Shown: in pieces, positions 25,756 through 34,787 of the stretch | Numbering within the stretch: position 1 is the stretch's first letter | Layout of the letters: every line of letters begins with the position of its first letter | NCBI GenBank assembly: GCA_052390115.1 | Contig: JBQTHE010000006.1 | Location: 10,698 to 74,697 of the forward strand | Reading direction: 5' to 3' | Length of the DNA: 64,000 nt | Source: GCA-003244245 sp052390115 | Lineage (GTDB): Bacteria > Actinomycetota > Actinomycetes > Mycobacteriales > Pseudonocardiaceae | The notes under the pieces: generated by a model | The model's input: only the letters and a program-made list of their open reading frames with translations | What the model was told of the DNA's origin: nothing | Database searches by the model: none | Program-made: the position numbers and the translations under genes

Positions 25756-26541
25756 GTGCTCGCCTGCTACCTCCGGCTGATCCGCGCCGGTTTCCGGCGG
25801 TACTCGACCTACTGGCAGGCGGTGCTCGCCGGGCTGGCTACCAACGTGGTCTTCGGCTTCATGCGGTGCGCGGTGCTGCTCACCGTGTTCGCCGGCAGCG
25901 CCCAGGTCGCCGGCTACGACCCATCCCGCACGGTCACCTTCGTCTGGATCGGCCAGGGTCTGATCGCGGTGGTGCTGATCTGGGGCAACACCGACTTCGG
26001 GGAGCGGGTGCGCAGCGGCGACGTCGCCGTCGATCTGCTCCGCCCGCTGGACCTACAGGCCGCGTTGCTGGCCGAGGATCTGGGCCGGGCCGGCTTCGCG
26101 CTGCTGACCCGGTTCACCGTTCCGCTGCTGGTCGGGTTGGCCTTCTTCGACCTGACACTGCCCGGCTCGGCGCTGCGCTGGACGGCGTTCGGTCTCAGCG
26201 TGCTGCTCGCCATCCTGGTCAGCTTCGCGATCCGGTTCCTGCTGAATCTGGCGGCGTTCTGGCTGCTGGACTGGCGCGGGCTGCTGTCCCTGTACGGTGC
26301 GGTCAGCGCCGTGCTGGCCGGGCTGGCGATCCCGATCGCGTTCTTCCCAGGCTGGGCCAGGGCGGCGATCTGGGCGACGCCGTTCCCGGCGATCATCCAG
26401 GCGCCGATCGACATCGCCATCGGCACGGGCACGGTGCTGCTCCTGTTGGCCCACCAGCTGGCCTGGGCGGTCGCGCTGCTCGCGGTGGGACGGCTGGTGC
26501 TGGCCAGGGCGGTACGGACGCTGGTGATCCAGGGTGGGTGA
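25756..26541 (+). CDS. ABC-2 type permease subunit 1
   Basis: 261 residues, about six helices (GLATNVVFGFMRCAVLLTVF, FVWIGQGLIAVVLIWGN, LLAILVSFAIRFLLNLAAFW). Pattern GDVAVDLLRPLDLQ is typical of the DUF990-like ABC-2 permease group. Forms a heterodimeric exporter with the next gene, which overlaps it by 8 bases. Substrate unknown. Confidence 0.88.
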   Translation: MLACYLRLIRAGFRRYSTYWQAVLAGLATNVVFGFMRCAVLLTVFAGSAQVAGYDPSRTVTFVWIGQGLIAVVLIWGNTDFGERVRSGDVAVDLLRPLDLQAALLAEDLGRAGFALLTRFTVPLLVGLAFFDLTLPGSALRWTAFGLSVLLAILVSFAIRFLLNLAAFWLLDWRGLLSLYGAVSAVLAGLAIPIAFFPGWARAAIWATPFPAIIQAPIDIAIGTGTVLLLLAHQLAWAVALLAVGRLVLARAVRTLVIQGG

Positions 26542-27337
26542 GCGCCTCGTGGTCTACCGCAGCCTGCTGGCCGCGTCGGTGCGCAGCCAGCTGGCCTACC
26601 CGACCTCGTTCGCGCTGCAGTGCGCCGCGCTGGCGCTGATCCAGCTCCAGAACATGGTGGTCATCCTGGTGCTGTTCTCCCGGGTCGGTGAGATGGGCGG
26701 GTTCACCCGGCAGGAGGTGCTGCTGATCTTCGGCCTGGCCGGGATCTCCTTCGGGCTGGCCGACCTGCTGGTCGGCCCACTGGACCAGCTCGGTCGGCTG
26801 GTCCGCACCGGGACGCTGGACGCGCTGCTACTGCGGCCGCTGTCTGTCATGGCCCAGATCTGCGCTTCCGACTTCGCGCTACGCCAGCTCGGCAAGGTCG
26901 CCACCGGGCTCGCCGTGCTCGGCTACGTGCTGGCCACCTCGGAGATCTCCTGGACGCCACTGCGGGTGGCGGTGCTGCTGATCACCCCGCTGACCGGTCT
27001 GGTCCTGCTCGGCGCGATCTGGGTGGTGGCCAGCGCCACCACGTTCTGGCTGGTAGACGGCACAGAACTGCCCAACACCGTGACGTATGGCTCCGGCATG
27101 TTCACCTCCTACCCGATGTCGATTTACTCCGGGTGGCTGCTGCGGCTGATGGCGTTCGTGGTGCCCGGCGCGTTCGTCGCCTACTACCCGGCGCTGGCGA
27201 TCCTCGGCAAGTCAGACCCGCTCGGGCTGTCCCCGGTGCTGCAGTACAGCGCGCCGCTGGTGGCGGTGCTCGCGGCCGGCATTGCCGCCCTGGCCTGGCG
27301 GGCCGGCCTGCGCCACTACGTCGGCACTGGATCATGA
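26534..27337 (+). CDS. ABC-2 type permease subunit 2
   Basis: 267 residues, six helices; paralogue of the preceding permease (GTLDALLLRPLSVMAQ matches GDVAVDLLRPLDLQ). Contains SGMFTSYPMSIYSGWL and YPALAILGKSD, common in this permease family. Stop overlaps the ATG of the ATPase (ATGA, 27334-27337), so the three genes are translationally coupled. Confidence 0.88.
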   Translation: MGERLVVYRSLLAASVRSQLAYPTSFALQCAALALIQLQNMVVILVLFSRVGEMGGFTRQEVLLIFGLAGISFGLADLLVGPLDQLGRLVRTGTLDALLLRPLSVMAQICASDFALRQLGKVATGLAVLGYVLATSEISWTPLRVAVLLITPLTGLVLLGAIWVVASATTFWLVDGTELPNTVTYGSGMFTSYPMSIYSGWLLRLMAFVVPGAFVAYYPALAILGKSDPLGLSPVLQYSAPLVAVLAAGIAALAWRAGLRHYVGTGS

Positions 27338-28272
27338 GTGCGCTGATCGAGATTGACGGGCTGCGCCGAGAATTCCGGCGCAAGCGCGGGGTTCGGCTGG
27401 CCGCGGTGGACGGGGTGACGCTGACCGTCGCGCCTGGCGAGTCGGTCGGCGTGCTCGGACCTAACGGGGCCGGCAAGTCGACAACGATCAAGATGCTGAC
27501 CGGGATCCTGGTGCCGACCGCAGGCCGGGTCCGGGTGTGCGGGCTGGATCCCGTGCGGCAGCGACGTGAGCTGGCCAGGCGGATCGGTGTGGTGTTCGGG
27601 CAGCGCAGCCAGCTGTGGTGGGATCTGCCGCTGGCCGAGAGCTTCACGCTGCTGCGAACGATCCACCGGGTATCGCTCGCCGACCATGTCCGACGTCTGG
27701 ACGAGTGTGTCGAGCTGCTGGAGCTGGCGCCGTTCCTGGCGACCCCCGTGCGCCAGCTCTCACTGGGCCAGCGGATGCGCGGCGAGGTCACCGCGGCCCT
27801 GCTGCACTCACCGGAACTGCTGGTCCTGGATGAGCCGACGGTCGGTCTCGACCTGATCAGCAAGGAGCGGCTGCGGGTGTTCCTGGCCCGCGCCAACGCC
27901 GTCGACGGGGTCACCCTGCTGCTCACCACGCACGACCTGCCGGACGTCGAGCGGCTGTGCCGGCGGCTGGTCGTGATCGACCACGGACGGGTGCTGGTGG
28001 ACGGCTCGCTGGACGACCTACGCCGCCGTTTCGGCGGCGCCCGCCGGCTGGTGGTGGATCTGGAGCAGCCTGAGGCGGCACTCGACGGGCTGCCCGGCGT
28101 CCTCGACGTCACAGTCGAGGCAAACGGCCTGCGCCAGCAACTGTCCTTCTCCGCCGACCAGACCAGCGCCGCACAGCTGATCGCCGCAGTAGTCGCCCGG
28201 GTAGCGGTACGCGACCTGCAGGTGGTCGAACCATCCATAGAAGACGTCGTCCGCACCCTCTACACCACCTGA
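27334..28272 (+). CDS. ABC transporter ATP-binding protein
   Basis: 312 residues. Walker A GPNGAGKSTTIKML, Q-loop VVFGQRSQLWW, signature LSLGQRMRGEVTAALLHSP, Walker B LLVLDEPTVGLD, H-loop LTTHDLPDV. The signature LSLGQ differs from canonical LSGGQ, as is usual for this permease group. The C-terminal approx. 85 residues form the DrrA-like domain. Energises the two permeases just upstream. Confidence 0.92.
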   Translation: MSALIEIDGLRREFRRKRGVRLAAVDGVTLTVAPGESVGVLGPNGAGKSTTIKMLTGILVPTAGRVRVCGLDPVRQRRELARRIGVVFGQRSQLWWDLPLAESFTLLRTIHRVSLADHVRRLDECVELLELAPFLATPVRQLSLGQRMRGEVTAALLHSPELLVLDEPTVGLDLISKERLRVFLARANAVDGVTLLLTTHDLPDVERLCRRLVVIDHGRVLVDGSLDDLRRRFGGARRLVVDLEQPEAALDGLPGVLDVTVEANGLRQQLSFSADQTSAAQLIAAVVARVAVRDLQVVEPSIEDVVRTLYTT

Positions 28273-28281
28273 CCCCCTTTT

Positions 28282-28347
28282 CCGCGTTCTGGATGCAGAC
28301 TGCTGCTATTGGACCCGCTATCACAGCAGTCTGCATCCAGAACGCGG
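28282..28347. terminator. Perfect 24-bp hairpin between convergent genes
   Basis: Arms 28282-28305 and 28324-28347 are perfectly complementary with an 18-nt loop. It ends the ABC-2 operon; the right arm also encodes the last codons of the DUF2252 gene, whose TGA (28321-28323) lies in the loop. Confidence 0.85.
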
Positions 28348-29712
28348 AGAGTCCTGGTGGGTGGAGCGCACGCCGGGGATCTCGTCGTTGCGGAAGGCGT
28401 CGACGAACAGCCGGTGGTCGTCGCGCACCACCGCCGCGTACTCCCGGGCGAACGCTGTCAACCAGGTGACGAACTCGGCCTCCCGGTCGCCGATCACCGC
28501 GGCGATCGCCTCCTCGGTCTGGAACGGCACCAGGGTGTGGTCGGAGTCGGAGTCCGAAACGCAGTGCACCTTCGCGGTGGCCCGGCCCAGATAGTCCAGC
28601 ACCGGCGCGATCTCGTCGGGCTCGGTCAGCTCAGTCCAGTCCAGGTCGGTGACGTACGGGGACAGCTCCGAGACCACGTAGCCCACCCCGTCCAGCTCGG
28701 TGTACCCCAGCAGCGGGTCGGCGTGTGCCTGCAACGCGCGCTGCGAGATGGCGGTGCGGTGGCCGTGGTGCTTGAAGTAGGACGCAATCCGCTCGTCGGT
28801 GACCACCCGGGACACGGCCGCGATGTTGCCCTGTTTCATCGACAGCACCACGTCGTTGTCCAGCGCCTGGTTGAATCCCTCGATCAGCACGTTATAGGCG
28901 GGCAGCCCGGCGCTGCCGATGCCGAAGCCACTGCGCCCGACGACGTCCTTGATCGTGTAGGCGATGCCACGGAACTTCTTGCTCTCCGGGATGGTGTCCA
29001 GGTAGCGCTCGAACGCCGCACACACGCCATCGCGCTCGGCAGAATCCAGCCGCCGCACCCCAGGCCCTTCTCGAAACCGGCGGTCGAATCCCTCCGTCTC
29101 GGTGACCGACTCCAGCAGCCCGAAGCGGCTGCGCAGCCGGGCCAGCTGCAGCACCTGGTGGATCACCCCCTCGGTGGTGTTCAGGCGCAGCGAGAAGTCG
29201 CGGTCGTCGTCGACGTCGAGGAACTGCCGCACCTGGTCGGTGTAGGCCCGGACGTAGGCCGCGACCAAGGCGTCGATGTCGGTGTCGGACAGCGCCTTGC
29301 GCCAGCCGAGCAGCGCGACGCTGGCCACCATCCGCTGCAGATCCCAGGTGAAGTGCCCGACGTAGGCCTCGTCGAAGTCGTTCACGTCGAAGATCAGCAC
29401 CCCGTTGCCGTCCATGTAGGTGCCGAAGTTCTCCGCGTGCAGGTCACCCTGGATCCACACCCTGCTGGTCCGCTCATCGGCCCACGGGTCGTCCAGTGCG
29501 GCCATGTCGGCGTAGAACAGGCAGTCGCTGCCGCGGTAGAAGGCGAACGGGTCGGCGGCCATCTTGCGGAACTTGGTGCGAAACGCCGCCGGAGCGGCCG
29601 CCATGAGCGGGGCGAAGGCGTCGGCCAGCGTCTCGACGATCCGATGCCGCCGCCCCTCCGCGTCATCGACGAGCAAGGTCTCGGTCAGCAGCGTCTCGGA
29701 GGAGGGCACCAT
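28321..29712 (-). CDS. DUF2252 family protein
   Basis: 463 residues. Kinase-like fold features: FYRGSDCLFYADMAAL, SRVWIQGDLHAENFGTYMD (with the HxD-like GDLHxxN motif) and IFDVNDFDEAYVGHFTWDLQR (DxND). DUF2252 proteins resemble aminoglycoside/choline kinases; activity unproven. ATG 29712 preferred. The C-terminus (SPRSGCRLL) is encoded by one arm of the terminator hairpin. Follows mdh on the same strand across two palindromes. Confidence 0.88.
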   Translation of the reverse strand: MVPSSETLLTETLLVDDAEGRRHRIVETLADAFAPLMAAAPAAFRTKFRKMAADPFAFYRGSDCLFYADMAALDDPWADERTSRVWIQGDLHAENFGTYMDGNGVLIFDVNDFDEAYVGHFTWDLQRMVASVALLGWRKALSDTDIDALVAAYVRAYTDQVRQFLDVDDDRDFSLRLNTTEGVIHQVLQLARLRSRFGLLESVTETEGFDRRFREGPGVRRLDSAERDGVCAAFERYLDTIPESKKFRGIAYTIKDVVGRSGFGIGSAGLPAYNVLIEGFNQALDNDVVLSMKQGNIAAVSRVVTDERIASYFKHHGHRTAISQRALQAHADPLLGYTELDGVGYVVSELSPYVTDLDWTELTEPDEIAPVLDYLGRATAKVHCVSDSDSDHTLVPFQTEEAIAAVIGDREAEFVTWLTAFAREYAAVVRDDHRLFVDAFRNDEIPGVRSTHQDSPRSGCRLL

Positions 29713-29714
29713 GA

Positions 29715-29779
29715 CTGCATTCTGGCCCCAGAACGCAGCACAGCGGGCCCGATAACTGCATTCTGTCCCCAGCACGCAG
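29715..29779. terminator. Two 24-bp palindromes between mdh and DUF2252
   Basis: 29715-29738 (CTGCATTCTGG with CCAGAACGCAG) and 29756-29779 are imperfect self-complementary units of equal length, 17 bp apart. They share the GCGTTCTGG/GCATTCTGG words of the 28282 hairpin and probably terminate mdh transcription. Confidence 0.6.
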
Positions 29780-29787
29780 TGTTCGAT

Positions 29788-30744
29788 CTACAAGTGCTGG
29801 ATGTCGGACTGCTTGGCGCGGACGGACTCGGCGGCCTTTCGCAGGTCGGCTAGCTCGTCGTCAGTCAACGGGGTCTCCACCACCCGGCGTACCCCTGACC
29901 GGCCCAGCTCGGCGGTGACGCCCAGGTAGACACCGGAGATCCCGTACTCGCCGTCCACCCAGGCACAGACCGGCAGCACCGCACCGGAGTCCTGGTGCAC
30001 CGCGCGCACCATCCGGGCCGCCGCGGCCGACGGGGCGTAATACGCGGACCCGGTCTTGAGCAGGGCCACCACCTCGGCACCCCCGTTCCGGGTGCGGGTG
30101 ACCAGCTCGTCGATCTTCTCGGCGGGCAGCAGGTCAGGCAGCGGCGTGCCGTTCACCGTGCAGGCGCTGGGCACCGGGACCATGGTGTCACCGTGCGAAC
30201 CCAGCGTGAGGGTGCGCACCGAGGACACCGGGACGGCGAGTTCCTCGGCGACGAAGTTGGTGAACCGCGCGGTGTCGAGCATCCCGGCCTGACCCATCAC
30301 CCGCTGGCGGGGGAACCCGGTAGCGAGTTGGGCCAGCGCGGTCATCTCGTCCAGCGGGTTGGACACCACGATGACGACCGCGTCGGGGGCGTGCCGTGCG
30401 ACGTTCTCCGCGACCTGCCGGACGATCCGGGCGTTGGTCTCGATCAGGTCCATCCGGCTCATCCCCGGCTTGCGAGGCAACCCGGCGGTGACCACGACGA
30501 TGTCGCTGCCGGCGATCACCTGGTAGCCGGCGCCGTCGCGGCCGGTGGTCTGGCCGACGATCCTGGTCTCGAAGCCCTCCACCGGCCGGGACTGGTTCAG
30601 ATCCAGCGCCAGACCCTCCGGCCTGCCCTCGATGATGTCGGTGAGCACGACTGTGTCGAACAGGTCGTACTCAGCCAGCCGCTGCGCGGTGGTCGAACCG
30701 TAGAAGCCGGCCCCGATGACCGCGACCTGACCGAAACGTGCCAT
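29788..30744 (-). CDS. mdh: Malate dehydrogenase
   Basis: 318 residues, lactate/malate dehydrogenase fold of the LDH-like (type 3) MDH group. NAD site VAVIGAGFYGSTTAQRL, AGLPRKPGMSRMDLIETN (arginine dyad around RKPGMSR), VVSNPLDEMT, catalytic histidine in LTLGSHGDTMVP. Interconverts malate and oxaloacetate. ATG 30744 lies 6 nt after a TAGCCT -10 box. Confidence 0.92.
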   Translation of the reverse strand: MARFGQVAVIGAGFYGSTTAQRLAEYDLFDTVVLTDIIEGRPEGLALDLNQSRPVEGFETRIVGQTTGRDGAGYQVIAGSDIVVVTAGLPRKPGMSRMDLIETNARIVRQVAENVARHAPDAVVIVVSNPLDEMTALAQLATGFPRQRVMGQAGMLDTARFTNFVAEELAVPVSSVRTLTLGSHGDTMVPVPSACTVNGTPLPDLLPAEKIDELVTRTRNGGAEVVALLKTGSAYYAPSAAAARMVRAVHQDSGAVLPVCAWVDGEYGISGVYLGVTAELGRSGVRRVVETPLTDDELADLRKAAESVRAKQSDIQHL

Positions 30745-30750
30745 TCCGGC

Positions 30751-30756
30751 AGGCTA
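30751..30756 (-). promoter_or_regulatory. -10 box of mdh
   Basis: TAGCCT on the minus strand, 6 nt upstream of ATG 30744; leaderless arrangement. Confidence 0.5.
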
Positions 30757-30779
30757 CCAAGCACCCAGGGCGCCCCGAT

Positions 30780-31067
30780 TCAGCCGGCGTCCAGCGGCCC
30801 CCCGACGATGGTCAGTGCCACCGCCAGCATGAGCAGCCCGAAGACGCCGTAGGTGAGCACGTCCACCGCGCGGCGGCGGATCCCGAGCAACCCGGTCCGC
30901 TCCGGCGGGAGCAGCGCCCGCAACCCCGCGGCCAGCAGCAACGCACCGCCGATGATCACCGTGCCTTCCCGCCAGTGATACTGCGCGATGCGCACCATGC
31001 CAACCAGCACCACGGCCAGCACCAGACCGAAGGTCAGCTGCGGCCGCAGGCTCGTCCGCCCGGTCAC
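30780..31067 (-). CDS. DUF3017 membrane protein
   Basis: 95 residues with three helices (LTFGLVLAVVLVGMVRIA, TVIIGGALLLAAGLRALL, VLTYGVFGLLMLAVALTIV). Conserved directly downstream of folD in actinobacteria (M. tuberculosis Rv3355c). Starts inside folD, sharing 4 bases (31064-31067). Function unknown. Confidence 0.85.
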   Translation of the reverse strand: MTGRTSLRPQLTFGLVLAVVLVGMVRIAQYHWREGTVIIGGALLLAAGLRALLPPERTGLLGIRRRAVDVLTYGVFGLLMLAVALTIVGGPLDAG

Positions 31068-31918
31068 GGCAAGCTGGCCCGCTCGGCGACCTCGACGACG
31101 TTGACGAGCAGCATCGCCCTGGTCATCGGCCCGATCCCACCAGGGACCGGCGACAGATACCCGGCGACCTCGGCCACCGCCGGGTCGACGTCGCCGACCA
31201 GCCCGGCGCCGGTCCGGCTGATCCCGACGTCCACCACCGCGGCGCCCGGCTTGACCATGTCGGTCGTGATCAGGCCGGGGCGCCCGGTCGCAGCAACCAC
31301 GATGTCGGCCCGGGACACCTCGGCGGCCAGGTCCCGGGTGCCGGTGTGGCAGAGCGTGACCGTGGCGTTCTCACTGCGCCGGGTCAGAAGCAACCCCAGC
31401 GGGCGGCCGACGGTGATGCCCCGGCCCACGACGGTCACAGTCGCACCGGCCAGCGGCACGTCGAAGCGGCGCAGCAACTCCACGATCCCGCGCGGGGTGC
31501 AGGGCAGCGGCCCCGACCCACCGAGCACCAGCAGGCCCAGGTTCACCGGGTGCAGGCCGTCAGCGTCCTTACCAGGGTCGACCCGGGTAAGGACAGCGCC
31601 GGTGTCCAGGCCGGGAGGCAGCGGCAGCTGCACGAGGTAACCGGTGCACGCCGGATCGGCGTTCAGCTCGTCGATCACCGCGAACAGCTCGTCCTGGCTG
31701 GTGGTCGCGGGCAGGTCGCGGCGGATCGAGGTGATGCCGACCTTGGCACAGTCGCTGTGCTTGCCCCGCACGTAGGCATGCGAACCCGGATCGTCACCGA
31801 CGACGACGGTGCCCAACCCGGGGGTCACTCCGGCGCGGCGCAACGCTGCCACCCGGACCTGCAAATCCGCGAAGATTTCGTCCCTGGTCTTCTTGCCGTC
31901 CAGCACTGTCGCGCTCAC
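31064..31918 (-). CDS. folD: Methylene-THF dehydrogenase/cyclohydrolase
   Basis: 284 residues. Interconverts 5,10-methylene-THF and 10-formyl-THF, the formyl donor used by PurN and PurH. Signatures: YVRGKHSDCAKVGI (catalytic Tyr/Lys), VQLPLPPGLD, CTPRGIVELL, VVGRGITVGRPLGLLL and PVPGGIGPMTRAML. GTG 31918 is the start. The DUF3017 gene overlaps its end. Confidence 0.97.
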   Translation of the reverse strand: MSATVLDGKKTRDEIFADLQVRVAALRRAGVTPGLGTVVVGDDPGSHAYVRGKHSDCAKVGITSIRRDLPATTSQDELFAVIDELNADPACTGYLVQLPLPPGLDTGAVLTRVDPGKDADGLHPVNLGLLVLGGSGPLPCTPRGIVELLRRFDVPLAGATVTVVGRGITVGRPLGLLLTRRSENATVTLCHTGTRDLAAEVSRADIVVAATGRPGLITTDMVKPGAAVVDVGISRTGAGLVGDVDPAVAEVAGYLSPVPGGIGPMTRAMLLVNVVEVAERASLP

Positions 31919-31940
31919 GGGGCCATCCTTGCACCGGGGC

Positions 31941-32942
31941 TCACGCTCGACGGCGCCCGGCCCGATGACGAGCAGGTAGCGCGATCACGGTCACCGCCAC
32001 CAAAGTCAGCGCAGTGCCGATCAGGGTGGTAGCGGTGAGCTGGTTGCCGCCGGCGGGCACGAGCAGGTCGAGCAGTACCGCTCCGATGAGCTGTCCCGCG
32101 ACGGTCCCCAGCCCCAGCAGGAGCACCCCGGTGATCGGGACGATTGCCGCGGCGGCGCCGATGAACAGCACGCCCAGCGCGCCGCCAAGGTACAGCCACG
32201 GCTGTGCGGGCAGCGGTTCGGGCAGCCCGCGTATCGCCACCTCCACTGCCGCGACCAGTACCAGCGCGACGATGCCCACGGTGAAGTTGACCAGTGCGGC
32301 CGGCAGCATGCCCGACGTTGCCGGTCCGTCGTGCCGGGCGGCTGCCCCGACCCGCCCGTTCACCGCCTGCTGCCAAGCGGTGCCCACCCCGGCCAGCGCG
32401 GGCAGCAGCACCAGCCACAGGGCCTGCGGCGCGCCGAGCCGGTCGGACATCGTCAGCGCCACGGCGGCCAGCGCGAGGATGGCGCCGGCGACCCGGCGCA
32501 CGCTGACCGCCTGCGGCTCCCCGGGCCCCATGCCGGCCCGGTCCACCAGCAAGCTGCTGGCGGTCTGCCCGGCCACTACGGCGACGGTGAACACCGCCAC
32601 TCCGATGGTCGCGACGGTCAGACCCTGGCAGGCCACCAGGAACGCGCCACAGATCCCGCCGAGCAGCTGGTACGGGCGCAACCTGCGGTCCCGGACCGCG
32701 GCGACGACCCGACCCAGCCCGCGGCGCATCCGGGGTCGCGTCGCGGCCACCAGCCCCAGCAGCAGCAGGCCGCCCAGGAAGGACAGCCCGGCGGCGACGA
32801 CGCCGTCGTCGATCCGCTGGCCGAGCTCGCCGTTGATCCGAGCCTGCAGGGCCACCGCCAGCCCGAGCCCGACGGCCACCACGGTTCCGACGGCCCGCGC
32901 GCCCAGCGCCGGAGCGGGGTCGACTTCGTCAAGCACTCTCAT
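31941..32942 (-). CDS. DMT-superfamily transporter (YdcZ/DUF606 tandem)
   Basis: 333 residues, about ten helices in two DUF606 halves (VGLGLAVALQARINGELGQR and LAGVGTAWQQAVNGRVGAAA share the Q-xxNG-xxG pattern). Substrate unknown. Its start overlaps the stop of the pentapeptide-repeat gene by 4 bases, so the two form an operon. Confidence 0.88.
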   Translation of the reverse strand: MRVLDEVDPAPALGARAVGTVVAVGLGLAVALQARINGELGQRIDDGVVAAGLSFLGGLLLLGLVAATRPRMRRGLGRVVAAVRDRRLRPYQLLGGICGAFLVACQGLTVATIGVAVFTVAVVAGQTASSLLVDRAGMGPGEPQAVSVRRVAGAILALAAVALTMSDRLGAPQALWLVLLPALAGVGTAWQQAVNGRVGAAARHDGPATSGMLPAALVNFTVGIVALVLVAAVEVAIRGLPEPLPAQPWLYLGGALGVLFIGAAAAIVPITGVLLLGLGTVAGQLIGAVLLDLLVPAGGNQLTATTLIGTALTLVAVTVIALPARHRAGRRRA

Positions 32943-33553
32943 ACACCGAGGTCCACCCGCAACCCGTTCGCCACGGCGAAACGGATGGCGGTGTCCACAT
33001 CGATCCGGGCACCGGACAGCCGCGCCTGCACCAGGGCGTCGGCGTCCAGCCGGGCCCCGCGCAGGTCGGCGCCCTCCAGCCGAGCCCCCAGCATCCGGGC
33101 CCCGGTCAGGTCGGCCCCGGAGAGATCAGCGCCCCGCAGATCGGCCTGCACCAGGTTTGCCTCGGTCAGCCGCAACCCGGCGAGCCCGACCTCCCGGAGG
33201 TCGGCGTGACCCAGCGCGGTAAGGCTCAGGTCGACTTCGCGCAGGGTCCACGGGCGCAGCCGGCATTCGCTGATCGTGCTGCCCAGCAGGGAGCAGCGTT
33301 CCAGCACCGAGTCGGCCAGCGTGGTGCGCTGGAAGGTGCAGGTGTGGAATGCCGTCGCGCGGTGCTCGGAGGCGCCGAGGTCGGCGCGGGTGAAGTCGCA
33401 ACCGGTGAACCGGCAGCTGCGGGTGCGCAGCCCGCGCAGGTCGGCATCGGTGAACCGGCAGCCGACGAAGCTGCGCCCCTCCCATTCCTGGTCGGCGAAC
33501 ACCGCGTCGGTGAAATCCTCGCCGGTGCAGCCCTCATCGCCGTTCGCCGTCAC
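32939..33553 (-). CDS. Pentapeptide-repeat protein
   Basis: 204 residues. Repeats of A(D/N)LxG type from about residue 25 to 185: DADLRGLRTRSCRFTGCDFT, then NLVQADLRGADLSGADLTGA and later ADLRGARLDADAL. These fold as a right-handed quadrilateral beta-helix; some relatives (MfpA, Qnr) mimic DNA and protect gyrase. The central region is less regular (CTFQRTTLADSVLERCSLLG). Function not assignable. Co-translated with the DMT transporter. Confidence 0.9.
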   Translation of the reverse strand: MTANGDEGCTGEDFTDAVFADQEWEGRSFVGCRFTDADLRGLRTRSCRFTGCDFTRADLGASEHRATAFHTCTFQRTTLADSVLERCSLLGSTISECRLRPWTLREVDLSLTALGHADLREVGLAGLRLTEANLVQADLRGADLSGADLTGARMLGARLEGADLRGARLDADALVQARLSGARIDVDTAIRFAVANGLRVDLGV

Positions 33554-33624
33554 GCACCCACCTTGCCAACCCGCTTCGCCGGATCAGGTAGCACCCCAGG
33601 GCTGAACCAGCTGCAGGCTCCGGG

Positions 33625-33864
33625 TCAGTGGGTGAGGGTGCTGAGGAAGGCTCGCCAGGCTGGGGTGGGGACGGTCAGAGCGGGGCCGTCGGGGTCCTTG
33701 GAGTCGCGCACCAGCACCCGGTCCGGCGCGGGCGCGACCTGCACGCAGTCCTTGCCGCCGCTGTAGCTGCTGGTGCGCCAGCCGACCTGGACGCAAGCAC
33801 CGTTTCCGCCGCTGTAGCTGCTGGTGTGCCAGACGATGCGGTCCGGCTCAACCGCGGTCATCAT
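33625..33864 (-). CDS. DUF397 protein with duplicated N-terminal motif
   Basis: 79 residues. DUF397 hallmark WRTSSYSGGKDCVQVA and VRDSKDPDGPALTV...AWRAFL. The first half of the domain occurs twice in tandem (WHTSSYSGGNGACVQVG then WRTSSYSGGKDCVQVA). DUF397 proteins accompany DUF5753 XRE regulators and probably antagonise them. ATG 33864 has GAGAGGA upstream and overlaps the XRE gene end by 17 bases. Confidence 0.88.
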   Translation of the reverse strand: MMTAVEPDRIVWHTSSYSGGNGACVQVGWRTSSYSGGKDCVQVAPAPDRVLVRDSKDPDGPALTVPTPAWRAFLSTLTH

Positions 33865-34723
33865 GATCCTCTCCATCCGCGTAGAGCCCGGTTGCCAGGG
33901 CGGCAATCAGCTCCCTCGATTGTCCCTCTCCCAGCGCGGTTTCCGCCAGCGCCGCCAGGATGCGCCGGTAGGCCTGAATTTCCTCCGGCTTCTCCAAGAA
34001 CAGGCTGGAGGTCTCACTTTCCAGGTAGGCCACTGGTTTGAACTCGGCGAACTCCATCAGCCAGAACGCTCCGGTCATCGCCGCGTGCGCGCCGAGCGCG
34101 ACCGGCACCACCCGCAGGGTCAGGTAGGAGCGCGCCGACATCCGCCACAGGTGGCGCAACTGCTCGGCCATCACCGCCGGCCCGCCCACTGGCAAGCGCA
34201 ACGCGGACTCGTGCAGGTAGAAGGTGAACCGCGCCGGGCGGTCCCGGCTGAACAAACTCTGCCGGGCCAGCCGGGCGGCCACCCGGTCGTCGACCTCGTC
34301 GGGTGGCACGTTGACGATGCGGCTGATCACCGCGCGGGCGTACTCGCTGGTCTGCAGCAGACCGGGGACGAATATCGCCTCGAATGCGCTGATCGTCACC
34401 GCTTTGTTCTCGTGGTCGATCAGCGTGACGAGCTGTTTGGGCAGCCGGGAGCCGTGCTGCTGGAACCAGCCCGGGGTGTCCTGCTCCCGGCACAGCGCCA
34501 GCAGCCGCTCCCGCTCCGGGCCCTTGACCCGGCACGCCCCGAGGAACGCGGCGATGTCCACCTCGCTGGCCCCGCGCTTTCCGGCCAGCAGCATCGACAC
34601 GTAGCTCGGCGTCACGTCGAGCATCTGAGCGGCCTGCTTGCCGGTCAGCCCGGCCTGTTTCATAGCCTCGCGCAGTCCCTCGCCCAACTCCCGGCTGCGA
34701 ATCGTCGGCTCGCGATGTGGCAT
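33848..34723 (-). CDS. XRE-family regulator with DUF5753 (Scr1-type)
   Basis: 291 residues. N-terminal HTH at about 10-65 (LREAMKQAGLTGKQAAQMLD, VTPSYVSMLLAGKRG); C-terminal DUF5753 (IFVPGLLQTSEYARAVI, RQSLFSRDRPARFTFYLHES, VPVALGAHAAMTGAFWLMEF). Controls transcription together with DUF397 proteins in actinomycetes. ATG 34723 chosen for GGGAGGTG just upstream. Divergent from the small gene at 34883, with a palindrome between them. Confidence 0.9.
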   Translation of the reverse strand: MPHREPTIRSRELGEGLREAMKQAGLTGKQAAQMLDVTPSYVSMLLAGKRGASEVDIAAFLGACRVKGPERERLLALCREQDTPGWFQQHGSRLPKQLVTLIDHENKAVTISAFEAIFVPGLLQTSEYARAVISRIVNVPPDEVDDRVAARLARQSLFSRDRPARFTFYLHESALRLPVGGPAVMAEQLRHLWRMSARSYLTLRVVPVALGAHAAMTGAFWLMEFAEFKPVAYLESETSSLFLEKPEEIQAYRRILAALAETALGEGQSRELIAALATGLYADGEDHDDRG

Positions 34724-34787
34724 GGTGACACCTCCCGGCGCAAGATCATAGATCACCCCACCGCGAAATTCGACCAGCACGGCCAGA

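Noticed and set aside
24654..26639. 661-codon plus-strand open frame
   Set aside because: Antisense of icd and out-of-frame over the ABC-2 permease gene.
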